This document shows, one piece after another, positions 32,638 to 44,359 of a stretch of 64,000 bases of DNA. Numbering within the stretch: position 1 is the stretch's first letter; each line of letters begins with the position of its first letter. Origin of the DNA: Pseudovirgaria hyperparasitica (taxonomy: Eukaryota > Ascomycota > Dothideomycetes > Acrospermales > Acrospermaceae). Both the position numbers and the translations under genes were made by a program. The notes beneath the pieces were generated by a model. It did no database searches. It had not been told where the DNA came from and saw only the letters and a list, made by a program, of their open reading frames with translations. The stretch is from positions 990,186 through 1,054,185 of the forward strand of contig NW_022985555.1 in assembly GCF_010093815.1 (NCBI RefSeq), written 5' to 3'.

Positions 32638-33069
32638 TCAACCAATGTTGATAGCAAGCTCCAAGTTCTGCCCGCTCGCACTCGTAAACTCCGCCGCAAT
32701 AGTCCTGCTCTGCGCATTCAGGATGCTCTCGCTCGTCTTCTGCTCCTCCCTGCTCTTCGACCGCTGGCTGCTCCCGTCATAGTACTCCGGCAGCGCCTTG
32801 ACACAGGTGATGTCGTCGCCCAGCCCGGTCACAATGTCCACCCACGGCTTGTAGTTGTGCACGCCCATGGCCACGAAGAAGGCCTCCTTGCCGGCCTCGG
32901 TCATGTACCGCACCATGCCGGACGTGCCGCTGCCGCCCATGGTGAGGGTGAGCTGCTCGTTGGACTCGACCGTCCAGGTGCCGCCGTTGGCATAGTACCA
33001 GACGCCGCTTTCGACGAGGCGGAAGCGCTCGCTGGACTGGTTGACGCGCACTTTGATGGTGTAGGACAT
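32638..33069 (-). CDS. Fungal fruit body lectin (Agaricus bisporus lectin family)
   Basis: A single-exon, 143-aa protein, the same size as the A. bisporus and Xerocomus lectins. The family sequence is clear along the whole length: MSYTIKVRVNQ at the start, WYYANGGTWT, LTMGGSGTSGMVRYM, VAMGVHNYKPWVDIVT, EYYDGSSQRSKSREEQ and a C-terminal NLELAINIG. These lectins fold as a beta-sandwich tetramer with two sugar sites (T-antigen/galactose type and N-acetylglucosamine) and have no signal peptide; they are cytosolic and are thought to act against fungus-feeding animals or as storage/developmental proteins. Residues in the GGSGTSG and HNY segments include the usual sugar contacts. A TATATAAA element lies about 180 bp upstream. 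Family known; role here is inference. Confidence 0.95.
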   Translation of the reverse strand: MSYTIKVRVNQSSERFRLVESGVWYYANGGTWTVESNEQLTLTMGGSGTSGMVRYMTEAGKEAFFVAMGVHNYKPWVDIVTGLGDDITCVKALPEYYDGSSQRSKSREEQKTSESILNAQSRTIAAEFTSASGQNLELAINIG

Positions 33070-33247
33070 GCTGTAGAGGGTGTCAGTTGGAAAGGTTCGG
33101 GGCTTGATGAGGGTACAGGCGGTGGTTTCACTTGATTGGTAGGTTTATCGTTCTTTGGAAAGACTTTTCTTCTGAGAGGAGGAGCTTGGGTGGTGTCTTT
33201 GCTGAGTGAAAGAGAAAAGTGCTCCTCGACGGCACCTGGGAGCGAGG

Positions 33248-33255
33248 TTTATATA
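33248..33255 (-). promoter_or_regulatory. TATA box of the lectin gene
   Basis: TATATAAA on the minus strand, about 180 bp upstream of the lectin ATG at 33069. Confidence 0.5.
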
Positions 33256-33817
33256 TCCACATCCGAAGACCAACACAAGACCCCCCACTCCTCGAATCGA
33301 TCCCGCAATGTCTACCTACCTACCTACGCAACCTCTGCATCCTCCGATCGGGATGGTGGTGCAGTTCCTTTGTCCAACCCGCACGAGAACTCCGCTTTCT
33401 GCATGCATCACATTCAGCTCAGCCATCCTCCATGTCCTGCCCCAAATAGCGGGGTTGCTTCCGAGGAATCACACTCATGTGTGTCAGGATTTGTCCAGAT
33501 TCTCGTAACCCAGAGATGTTCTTGCATTGCCCTGCCAGGCGAGGATGGTCCCATTCTGCAGAGCATTCCCGCATTGGGGCGGTCAGTGATGCTCCATCAC
33601 GAGAATGAAATTCGTTGCTGGGTGCGTGCAGGCGTCGCGAGCTGCAAGTTCGTCGGTCTTGGCATGCTCTTTCGATGTTGGGGAACGGGAGCATTCGCCT
33701 TCCGATCTCATGCACTCTTATATTGTCTGAGGGGCTTCACGGACTGTGCTCCATGTTGTCGACAGGCTTCCTCCATTATTCGTGTCGGAACTCTATGTAT
33801 GCGTCGTCCGAGCACCC

Positions 33818-33843
33818 CCACCACCACCACCACCACCACCACC
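33818..33843 (+). repeat. CAC trinucleotide run
   Basis: About nine CAC units in the gene-free interval. Confidence 0.9.
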
Positions 33844-35140
33844 AACATGCTGCATACTCACTCGCCCAAACAAAGAGAGCATACCGTGACACATCTCGCC
33901 ACAGCGCGGTGTCTGCAATGATGCTCCTACTCTGCAGCTGTCTCCATCTGCAGACGCAAGAGCTCTGGAGATCCCCCTCAAGACAAAAGGTAAAAAGCAA
34001 AAAGCACCATCCCAGCTAGCTACATCAACGGCCTGCACACACACATACACACACACAGAGACACACAACCATGTTGAACCAAGTCAGCCAGCCAGCCAGC
34101 CAGCCACAAACCTCAACACCTCGCCCACAACAACGATACATGCATGCTCGTCCGTCCTCAGTCCTCAACTCCTCTCACATGAGTGTACAAGGTTTTCCCC
34201 CTCCTCCTTTCCCCCCGCAAGGTTGTCGATTCGTGTCGTGTAGATGCCGACGTGCATCGTTGCCATCCACCCATGTCTCAAGCAAGTTCACCACAACCAC
34301 CTCACTCAAACACCTTCTTGTCCAGTCTGCTTTGCATGGAGTGTCCAAGGGTGAAGACGTTCTTGGTACTGAGTAGTGTGAGGAGACCGGCGATGGAGTC
34401 AGGAAGTGGATTGAAATGCAGCGTCATGCAGACTGTGCAGATCACTTAGGACTTGAGAAGGATATTGGGGGTTGCCATGCTCTATCTGGGGCATCATACC
34501 TCAAGCATGCATGCATTTGACGACATGGCATCGAATACGCATTGTGCTATGCTATGCTATGCTGCTGCGGACGGAGTACATACAGCGGACTAGTAAGTCG
34601 AGCCAGTAAGTCATGACTTTGGAACAAAGACAACTGCGTCAAAACGAGACCCTTCAGCTCAACCGCATCCCCCAATTCAACCCTTTTCTGTCACATATCT
34701 TAGGCCGTCAAGTAGATCTAGAGTGTCGTGTGTGTGTGTCCTACCGGAGTGTAAGCCCGAACCGCACTATGTTGGCATGTTGTACGTAGACGCTGTACAT
34801 ACACATATATCTATATATCCATCTACTCATCCCCAAAACCACTGCGTATCCACAGCACTACCAATGGAAATGGCTATAAGATGCTTGAATCACGTAACAT
34901 CAGACACTGTATCTCAACACCAAGGACACCTTTACGCACACACATATATATACATCCACCCATCCACCCATCTATTCATTCCCCCAGCACATCCGAAAAT
35001 CCACGCTCTCACCCACCCAACCACCACCTGCCACTCGCACGCCCCTGGCAAAACCCAGCCCCCTTTCATAAACTAGACAGGAGGTGAACGGAATCTCTGA
35101 AGAATTCACAGTTTGTGAGTCTATTAAACCTACTAATTCA

Positions 35141-35180
35141 GTCCAGTCTAGTCCAGTCCAGTCCAGTCCAGTCCAGTCCA
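35141..35180 (+). repeat. GTCCA pentanucleotide repeat
   Basis: Eight GTCCA units with one GTCTA variant. Confidence 0.92.
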
Positions 35181-35761
35181 GCTCTAGTTCCAGTCCGAGG
35201 ACAAACACACCAGTAGTCCCCTCATTCACTCCCCATGCCCATGCCCATGCCCATAACACAACTCCCCTTTCTCCTCCTCCCAACATATACACACACGCCT
35301 ACCCACCATTTTCACAGGAAGAAGAGGCACAAACCATCCCCACAATCCATCCACATACATACATACAGCCATCCGAATCTAAATCCAAATCCAAATCCAA
35401 ATACTCCCCCCCCCCTCCCCCAAAACAAAACAAAGAAAAGCCATATACACCACACGACCTGCCTGACCTACTGTTTCAAGCAACAACATAGCAAACGGGA
35501 AACAAGAGAAAAGAATGACTTCCATCTCCAATGCAACCCGCTAAACACGCCAAACATGCAGCTGCAGCCCACCCATAAAAGACGCAACACACTCACTCAC
35601 TCATTCACACCACGAATCAGGGTCCACGGAAGAAAGTATGTACCACAACCCTGCATGTAATGAATGTATCACACACACGAAAAACTACGAAACCCAACAA
35701 CAGCAAATAAAAAAACCCCCAACCATCAATCGCGGGCGAAACTGTTGGACTGCTGCTGTCA

Positions 35762-35779
35762 TGAATGAATGAATGAATG

Positions 35780-35844
<65 letters not shown>
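35762..35844 (+). repeat. GAAT run followed by a 21-unit ATC array
   Basis: Four GAAT units lead straight into about 65 bp of perfect CAT/ATC repeat, the longest perfect microsatellite in the window. Confidence 0.95.
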
Positions 35845-36429
35845 CCAAACACCCAACGCACAATCGTAGCATTGCACGCCATCTTTTATATCTCATTTCA
35901 TTTCATTCCATTCCATTTTCACAACGTAGATACTCACTCTCACACAAACGTCACGCGTGAAAGAAAGAAATGGCAATGTTGAAAACAAAAAGGGTAATCG
36001 TGATTTCAAAAAAAAAAGTATTTTATTAGGTACTCATCTCAAACCCATGCCACCCCAGCCGCCTGGGAAGATAGAACAGAGCTACTTTGGGATCCTATGC
36101 GAACCGTGGTTGATCTGTCAATGTAGCTTAAGCGTATTGTTTACACCACCACAAACAAGGGTCGCAGCTGAAGTATTCGTTTCTCTATAACACGCTTTGT
36201 TCGTAAAGGAGTGACCAGATCGGGTAGATCAAATGTCCAAAATGAGACGCCCAAAAATAATTCCTCGACATAAAAGTAGGAGCGAACAGAAGGCCCGGGG
36301 AATCGTGCAACTATAATGCGCCATCTAACGCCAGTTGCGCCAAGTGCCAATGTACAGCCGTAAGTGAAGCATCTGTGATCCGTCCGCCTGCTTGCTAATA
36401 TCGACACGCCAAAATAGTATACCTTTCGC

Positions 36430-37652
36430 TCAGTCGATCGTCATCCGGGATGGCATAGGTTGCGCGGCTGGGCTGCCACCATATGCGGGCATCTCAGTCT
36501 GGTACTTGACCTCGTCGGCATTACCTACACCGCCGCGACGGTCTACATGCGGCTTGAGACCTTTGTTGAAGTTGTGCGTGCACATGCACGCGATGATAAT
36601 GGTGCCCACGAGAAGGACGATGGTCAGGCCAGCAAATGTCGAAAGCATGCGGCGCGCCGGCAGATAATCATTGGCACGGTCATCGTTGCTGTACATGCGG
36701 ATGAGCTTGAAGAGGAAATAGGCCATAGCCGCAAAGTAAATGATCTTCTCAAGTTAGCTTTGAGATGTGCAACGCAGAAAGAGTGCCCTTACAATAATAG
36801 CAATCATGCCGACCGTGTTTTCCTTTCGAGTCCAATAGGCAGCTAGCATCAAAAGGACAATCGTGACGGGAATGGCGGCGATCGTAAGCCAGAATTCCAC
36901 GTCTTTCGTGTTTGTTACGATGACAAGAAACTGTACCGTGAAGCCCAGGAAGAAGAAAAAATCAAACTTCAGAAGAGCAATGTAAATCTGTAGCCAGTAT
37001 TAGCACGCTGCGCAGCACAGATGGCAGGTCTTAGTGTACCTGGTATGTCAAATATCTTCTCTTCAGGCGAAGGTCGGCACTAATATGCTTGTAGATTGTC
37101 CATGCAAACTCATCATATAGCTTCCAGGTGACAACGACAAGGAACATCGTACCCACAGCCATAAGGATCGGGAGTGCGATGAGAGAGGCTTTGACACTGG
37201 ACCAAAAGTTGAGTCCTAAGATATTCTTTTCAGAAAGTCGGTCGACGTTGTCTTTGAGCTGATCGATCTGAATAGCAGCATAAACGAGGATTCCCATGTT
37301 GTAGACACAGAGACCGATAACCTGAATTGTGTTCTTTAAACGGAGAGCATCATAAACCAGAAGCAACTGGTAAATGAAACCGAACATGAAAACGGACAAG
37401 TAGGTGGGTATGGCATTTTTCAATGCCGTTACCGTCTGCCCACTGTTGTCTTCTGGTCCCGTCCTGTCTTCGTTGTCCACAGCAAATTGATATTTTCCGA
37501 AAACGTAACTAGGATTGTCAGCTCGCGACTCAAGAAAGGGTAGACAGATGTGTAACGCACGCCTCCAGAGCCAAGCCGACTATTGCTTGGACGAGGGCAA
37601 TCAGAAGAAACGACCACGTCCACCTCGAGCTGGGTTTATAGATGCCAACCAT
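36430..37652 (-). CDS. UPF0658 Golgi membrane protein
   Basis: Multi-span membrane protein of the UPF0658 family, reported at the Golgi in fission yeast; biochemical role unknown. Exons on the minus strand: 37652-37561, 37508-37040, 36987-36793 and 36744-36430, giving 356 aa. It begins MVGIYKPSSRWTWSFLLIALVQ, continues over the first splice as LEAYVFGKYQFAVDNEDR, and has about seven hydrophobic helices (for example LSVFMFGFIYQLLLVY, IALPILMAVGTMFLVVV and FFFFLGFTVQFLVIV). A charged C-terminal tail follows (MYSNDDRANDYLPA ... MTID). All introns are about 50 bp. The frame stays open upstream of the chosen ATG to about 37890 without another ATG, so an extra N-terminal exon is possible. The promoter side faces the PP4 subunit gene. 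Confidence 0.87.
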
Positions 37653-39197
37653 CTTGGGTTTATCTACTGGCTGAGCGACTGGGTATCCTTCGCGGTGATG
37701 AAAACCGCCAGCGTATGGAGCGTAGTTTCGATCCAAATCTTGGCCTCCGAGGAGGGAGCGGCGGGACTCGTGACTAGTAATTTTGACGGACTTGAGCCGC
37801 TGGGCGCGGCGAACGAGAGGTTGGAGCGGGCGAGGGAGAGACGGCGAAAGCGTCGGAAGGCGGTGTTGCGGCGCTTTTGAGTCAGTCTCCGGTTTCTATT
37901 TTTACTACGGCGATGTGTTGGCGTGGTGTATTAGTCCCTAGAGCCTTCCAAAGGACAGCAGACGTCGAGAGCAAGTTTCGATGGTCCACGGACAAGGCTG
38001 AAGGTGATTGGGGTCTGAATATTGGTCGTACGGATGAGACCCTTTGAGCCTTAGCGAACGAGGGGAGAGGAGGTGGAGATGGTAACGATTGTCGGGTGCC
38101 AAATGCGCGTAGAAGACGATTTAGCACACAGAGGCGTGTGAGAGGAGTAGTAGGAAGAGGAGGAGATGGGGGATGAAATGAAGATGAAGGAAAAGCGGTC
38201 GTCAAGAAGAGAGAGAGAGAGAGAAGAGATGTGGAGAAGCCGGAGTGTCAGGCAAGCAACGAGCCGCAAGCACCACCAGGTCAGCCAGGCACAGACTGGT
38301 TGCAGGTTGCAGGAAAGGGCAAAACGTAGCAGAGGAAAAGAAGCACAAGCCCCGCCAAGAGTCCACTGTCCACCACCCGCCCAGCGCAGAAAAGGGCGGA
38401 AAATGGCAGAAAGCAGCGGGTCAGCCAATCACAGGACGTCTTTTATCTTATGCCTTATTCACTTTCGTAGTCCTTTTTGTTGGTTTGCAGAGTCACTTGA
38501 TGATATGCCTACAATGCGACTTCATAATAGACAGTCTCCGATGCTCTCATCTCTCGTGTCCAACAACTGACTGCCTGACCTTGTTGTGGTGCCATCGTAA
38601 GGTATCAGCATGTTGCGGTTAATCCCGGCACGTGATTGAACTATGGCTTAAACCAAGCAAGCCTCCTGTGGCTGAGTCGATCTTGTGGAGCCACTTGGAC
38701 CCATCAGCCATTTGTTTATCCTCCGTTCACGACGCCGATAATTGAAAGGAGTTCAATATGTAGAACTCTTCGTCTGGATTTCTTCACCATGGCAGTGCTA
38801 GGAATCTATCTGAGTAGCTATGCTATGCTAGAAGAAACCTGCTCATTGCTCCGTATTACTGCCTTGTAGATTGAACATAACAACCCCTGCGTCGTGCGAT
38901 ACACGACCATGAGCCACACTATCCATTTCCTACTGGGTTTCAGCTCCCATCATCCCTGAGCGATTGGTGGCCCTGGCTCTCCTGAAGTCTTGAAACGATG
39001 CCTTTCGCATTCTGGTTGTTCTCTTGACCTACACGTGACTCTCTCCTCCAGGGATCTTCTTTCATCATCGCAGTAGACCCTGAGGGACGCGACCTCACGC
39101 GCCAATCCACTTAACCCGGTCCTGCCATAAGCCTCATGTCCTTCGCCCACAGCCTTCGACTCAGATCCAGCGCAGAAGCCTTGTCTGCATAGTTATC
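37653..39197. other. Divergent intergenic region
   Basis: About 1.5 kb between the divergent UPF0658 and PP4R2 genes. It has a GA run at 38209-38225 and purine-rich plus strand around 38140-38420 (the pyrimidine-rich leader of the minus-strand gene). A few short open frames lack family features. Confidence 0.45.
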
Positions 39198-40873
39198 ATG
39201 AGCTCCGGTGCGTACTCCACCACCTTCTGGAAGGTCTCATTACTGATCATGAAATATGACAGAAGTCATGCTGGAAAAGGCGGCCAAAGATGGCACCTTC
39301 GATCCGTATGCATACCGTTCATGGTGTCGATCATAAGCTCACGAATATACAGCAACGATTGGCCTCCAGTCCTTGAGACTGTCCTCGCTCGACTAGACCA
39401 TGTTCGTGTGCTTCTGGACGCTGCTATAGCTTATGCGACTAACAGTGTCCCAAGATCTTCCACCACGAATTTCCCCGTCCTTTCACAGTCACCCTCGAGG
39501 CACAACACGTCCTTCCCGCGATACATACTCCTGTCAAGCAAAACCAAACATCCAGCCAAGACTCACAGACTGCGGATAAAGAGAATGCACCTCCTTCCAC
39601 CCCTCCATCTCGTCCTCCCGTCCCACCCTTTTCCCGACCGACTCAAGACCTAACACCAACATCTTCACCCACACTGGCTGGCGACGCTACATCGCATACG
39701 TATCCACCAGAGCTGATATCTCTCCACAATAATATACGCACGTCGCTGAAGCAGAACTTTCCAAAGTTTCCACCCCACACCATTCAGCGTCTAGCAGAAC
39801 TCATCGTCAGCCCAAAGGCGCATTACCGTTTCCTGCCACCATACCTACGCGCATTGGACCGCGTAGTATCTGTTTCGAGTCCGACGACCATATTCCCCCT
39901 TCCACAAGCCACACTTCCTTCCAATCACAACCTCGTCAATGGCGGAGCATCTATGGCCGCAAGCTCTAGTGCCAGCTTTGGAAGCGATGAGTCCCTAGGC
40001 GGTGCTCTCCTCACACCTATCCCATGGCTGAGGCCTGAACGCCCACAAGACGAAGGCTCTGCACGAATGAGCAGCAGCAACAGCAGCCAGAACGAGCTGA
40101 TCTCAGAATCTACAGAAATGGTCGACGGTCCCAATGGCACCGGCCGCATTGAAACAGTGACTGTCTCCAACGGCGTCCTAACAACCACAACCTCGCACTC
40201 TGGCACTCTCACCGTCCCCTCCAACGCTCCGCGAAGCATCACCCAGATGAGCACCGAATCCCTCCGCGACACCGGCGCTATCACACAGGGCGAGCTCCTC
40301 CGCCAGGAACAAGAAGCCGGCGTCGTCCCCGTCTCCCAGACGCACACGGGCGCCTCCCACTCGCAACCTCACGCCCACCCACAACCGCGGAGCATCCTTC
40401 CATCCAACGCCATGTCACAGCAAGACCTAGACGAAACGACCTCGGACATGTCCGCGGTGCCAAGTGTGGAAACAGACGTCGTCGTAGCGGGCGCTACACA
40501 CGATTCCGAGATGGCCACCGACGAGCAGCGTGACGAGCGCCCGCATGCGCGTGGTCCAGAGCAGATCGGCATGGAGGACATGGGCCCGCAGCGGGATCGG
40601 AGTGGATCCCACTTGGACATTGCGGCTGCCGTAGGGCGGACGCTGACGAGTCCGGGGAGGAGTAGCGTTAGCCCAGACGTGAAACGGGATGTAGCAGAGA
40701 ACAAGGACGAGGAGATGGCGGATGCTGAGCTTGGTCACGGCGAGGGAGGCCAAGATGCAGAGGAGGGCACTGTGCTCACTGATGTAGACGGCAACACCGA
40801 CGAGAAGCTAGATAAGATGGATGCGCAAGGTGAAGGGAAAGGCGCCGAGGGCGTAGATACGTCTGCACAATGA
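39198..40873 (+). CDS. Protein phosphatase 4 regulatory subunit 2 (PPP4R2-like)
   Basis: Regulatory/core subunit of PP4, a phosphatase acting in DNA-damage recovery and organelle or microtubule functions. Exons 39198-39207, 39263-39305, 39353-39401 and 39446-40873 give 509 aa. The three short first exons together encode MSSEVMLEKAAKDGTFDP and NDWPPVLETVLARLDH, leading into CPKIFHHEFPRP, the family's N-terminal helical region. After a Pro/Ser-rich insert comes the second conserved block FPPHTIQRLAELIVSP, then YRFLPPYLRALDRVVSVSS and IFPLP. The C-terminal half is disordered and acidic with Ser/Thr-rich segments, as usual for this subunit. The introns are 44-55 bp. The first ten-base exon is the least certain part; an ORF starting at 39854 would miss both conserved blocks. 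Confidence 0.88.
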
Positions 40874-41285
40874 GCGAAAGCCTTCTTTCCTAGGCTGCTA
40901 TTGCTACCGCAACTTCCAATATATGACCGTCATGATCCCCTCAGAGCCGTCCGCAGCATGTATATATATATATAATAAAACGTGCCGTTGTTCACAGGGT
41001 GTAAACATATTATCCCAATCTATATCCACCCATGTGTAACACCATACTATGCGCATCGAAAAGACAAAAGAGACACATCTACCTCGCTGGAAAGATGAAT
41101 GCTAGGTAGGCAGGGTATTGATAACTAGCGAATATACATAGGGGAAAAGTCGCTGTCTTCGCGTATATCTAGGCGAAAGGAGAGGGGGTGGGGGTATCAA
41201 TCATGACCTGCTGTAAAGCCCTTCTGGCTCCAAACGGAAATACACACACACAAAAAAGGAAACGTAGTGGCAGTCCGTTCCATCA
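40874..41285. other. Convergent intergenic region
   Basis: 412 bp between the 3' ends of the PP4R2 gene and the coiled-coil gene; includes a TATATATATATAATAAAA stretch near 40960 that may serve in 3'-end formation of the plus-strand gene. Nothing else seen. Confidence 0.45.
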
Positions 41286-43767
41286 TTATTCTCTCAATGC
41301 GTCCCCAAGCGCATCCACATCGACGTTCTCGACTGTCAACTGATATGGCGTCTCCGGCTCAGGTCCGAAGCCCCAGATCGGCCCTGCCTGATTCACGCCA
41401 GGTGCTCGCATGCGGAACGTGCGTGCTCGTACCGTCGCCGCGGCATTCTTCTCTTTCTCCTTTTCCTTCTCCTTCTCCTTCGTCTTGCGCGCAATGTCCT
41501 TTCCACCATCCAGCGTCGTGTGTAGACTTGAAACCTCGGAATTTGTCCCCGATGCCGAGCTCGCTGGTGACCTGAGTGCGTCTGGATATAGTGTATTTGA
41601 AGACGACGTCAATGGCGTATTCCCCCATGTCCCCTTTATCCATCCACCGAATTTCTGGCTTAGTGTCGTGCTACTTGCTCTGCTTTTTAGCGTGCTCCCG
41701 CTCGCGGATGGCATACGGTGCATTGTGCTTAGCAGGGCACGGCTGTCCTGACCACGCAAACGCGCAGATGAGATTTTGGCATGCGCGAAATGTGCGCTCA
41801 GCATAGCGCCACCGCTCGAACTGGCGGCTGCACTTGTAGAGAGTAGGTGATGCGATGGCCGGTGTGCGATGTGGATGTCCATACCGGCGACAGAGATGGA
41901 GTCTGATGAGCCGCGTCGGACGCGTGTGTACGAAGGCGAAAAATAATCAGGTAAGACATCTTCGGATTCGTGTTCGAGATCGGTGGAAGAGGAAGAGTCG
42001 CGTGCTGTGATTGGTACATTCGAGGTAGACCCCGCGCCAGGATGGCCGTCCTCTTGCTCGTGTTCGGTCTCCTCGAGTATGGTCGTGTTTGCGATTTGAG
42101 GTTCTGCGGAAGTCGAAAATTGGGATACAGTGGGTTTGGCGAGGCTTGCAGTGGGTGCCGAAATGGTACGGATAGGAAAGGGTGAGGAGAAATTCCGGGT
42201 TGTAGGCGTCTTTGATTTCTTCTGAGGTTTGGAGGGTTTAGGGACCTCTAATTCGGGATCGTCGAGAGCTTCATTTGGGATAGGTGGTAGTTTCGTAGGG
42301 GTCATCTCAGGTGAAGGAAAGGTTGAACTTGCTGGACTTGTCGGTCGGGAGGAGTCGTACGCTGCTTCGCTGAAGACGCGATCAAAGAGGGAGGACGGGC
42401 GTCGGGAATGTGTATATGGCGAACCTGGTACTGAAGAAGCGTATGATGTCCCAGTTTGATTGGACTGCATAGACCAACGGTTGGTGTGGGTTGAATGGGG
42501 TATCGTCACGGCGGTATGCTGTAAGATGGCTGTGGAAGATTGTATGTTCTTGGGGGTCAAGCGCGATATCGAAGCGCGAGATGCACTCGACGGCGTCGAG
42601 GCATGTGACGCAGGTGACTGGAAATGTGCCGGGGTGATCGACTTCCTATTAGTCTTCTTGACGCGTCGCTGGACATGATGATGGACGTGAAGATGTAGCT
42701 CAGGGCTCTTGTCGAGCTGGAGTTCTTTCTCCAAGGTCGGCGTAGGCGTTGTAACTCTACTTTCATCCTGCATAGGTTGGTGTAGAACGACTTGCTCTCT
42801 CAGGCGCTCTACTTCTTCGTTTGAGTTTGTGAGCATCTCCCGCAGTTCCACGATACCCAGTTGGAGGTTGGCGTTGTCTTGAAGAATATCCTTCACGAAA
42901 TGGGACACCACATTAGTCCCATTCTTCTCGCCAGTAGTCTTCATGGCTGCCGCTCCCTTGAGACGTCCTGCAGCAGTTTCGAGCTCTCGCTCTACAGCAC
43001 GCCTTCTCTCCATACGACCCACTACTTCGATATGGCGCTCACGCTCCTCTTTTGCCTCACGTTCGATCTGGTCAAGCTGGTCCTGCAGGTGTGCGATCGT
43101 TCGCTCGGCCTGTTGCCACCTGTGGATTGCACTAATCTTCTCCTCGTCTGTATGAGCTACTTTTTCATGCAGTATGGCTTGCTCATTCTCAAGGTCGGCG
43201 AGCTGACGTTCCAAGCTTTCTGTTCGTGCTGCGAGGATTGAGAGGCGTTTCAATTCGAGTTGAGTGGACTCCAGAGTAGCAGTCAAGCTCTTGACTTGTG
43301 TTTCTGACTCGGCCAATGCATCGTTGAGTTCCTCAAGCTGGTTCAAAAGCTCCCTGTTTTCTTGTATAGTCTTTGTGTTTGCAATCTCTAGGCTCAACTT
43401 CTGCTGCTCCAGCCTCTCGATACAGGCTGCCATATCGGTACGTTCGCGTTCGGCGTCCAGCATGTAAGCTTCGTGGCGAACTAAGAGGGCCTGGAGAAAG
43501 GAATGTCAATAAATATCCTTCCGATCGGACATTGCGACGACCAGGGTCCCAATATTAATGGTAAGACAAGCGCGCCCGGTAGTACGCCATCGTGTGGTAC
43601 GCAGTCGGGAAGACAATGCAGGTACATACCTGGCCTTTGCTTGCAGCTTGCTTCACGTCTCTTTCAAGACTATCGACCGTACGGGCGTTCTTCTGTAGTA
43701 TTGGGCAGCCTCTCTGACCGCAGCAACACGGTATCGTGGCGCGTTCCGCGGGGCTTGGGTCGTCCAT
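41286..43767 (-). CDS. Conserved filamentous-fungal coiled-coil protein
   Basis: Exons 43767-43630 and 43490-41286 give 780 aa. The N-terminus has a cysteine-rich motif (CCCGQRGCPILQ) followed by SLERDVKQAASKGQALLVRH. A long coiled coil runs from about residue 60 to 280 with regular Leu heptads (for example LLNQLEELNDALAESE and LERQLADLENEQAIL). A highly conserved-looking block follows: VVSHFVKDILQDNANLQ, then LGIVELREMLTNSNEEV. The remaining two thirds are Ser/Thr/Pro-rich and apparently disordered, with a Lys/Glu run (KTKEKEKEKEKEKN) and a basic MRAPGVNQAG segment near the C-terminus. I remember close relatives in many filamentous ascomycetes but no established function. The layout is like cytoskeletal or spindle-pole adaptors, which is only an analogy. 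The 139-bp intron is phase 0. Confidence 0.85.
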
Positions 43768-44359
43768 GGCTAACGGCTTGGACGACGGCGACAACACAGG
43801 AGATTCCGACCAAGTCGAGCATAATACCGGGGGAATTATGTAGAAGACAGCGAACGGTGGATTGACAGAAGGTAAGGAGGCAAAAATGAAGGAGCTGGGG
43901 AAATCAAGTGACTTGACTTGACTGACTGACCGACTGACTGAGTGAGTGCAGGTCTGGGTCTGGGACACCTACCGGGACACCTGGACGTGAAAGAGGCGTT
44001 GCAGTGGTGCCTGTAACACACTGGCCCTTGGGACGTGGTTGACAAGTCAGCTTTTACTAACCGGAATAGGCATCGCGCCTCGGCCTTGGTTTATGTATGT
44101 TGGTAGGTTTCTGACGCATCGCCAGCCACCGCCTTTCGCTCCGCAGATCACTCGACCGCATACACATGTCAACAAATAACAATCAAATATAGCGACATTT
44201 AGGTGGACCTCGTGCACTAGCTTTCGGCTTCCCGCTCCCGCCATCTTGTTTACGTGCGGTGCGGTGACTGGTAACTTCGAACCTTCAACCACCGAACCAC
44301 TCCGATAATAAGTCCACCGTCTGAACCACACCATCACCTTCATCGTCAAGATCCATACC
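43768..44359. other. Intergenic region between two minus-strand genes
   Basis: About 590 bp: the promoter of the coiled-coil gene and the 3' flank of the Clr2 gene. A CTGACTGAC-type short repeat lies at 43917-43945. No gene seen. Confidence 0.45.

Larger units (their letters stand above)
33070..36429. other. Long gene-free, low-complexity region
   Basis: 3.4 kb without a gene I can support. The lectin promoter occupies the left end. The rest is rich in CA, CAC, CCA and TC words on the plus strand, with a CAC run (33818-33843), CAGC repeats near 34087-34105 and GCTAT repeats near 34548-34563. CATGCATGCAT lies near 34505, with GTCCA repeats (35141-35180), CCATGC repeats near 35234-35252 and a long ATC array (35780-35844). 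Open frames here are caused by the repeats. The composition resembles long transcribed leaders or non-coding RNA loci. Confidence 0.5.

Noticed and set aside
33136-33921. 261-aa plus-strand open frame
   Set aside because: Crosses the lectin promoter and a CAC repeat (poly-Thr), lacks motifs and signal features; judged a chance frame.
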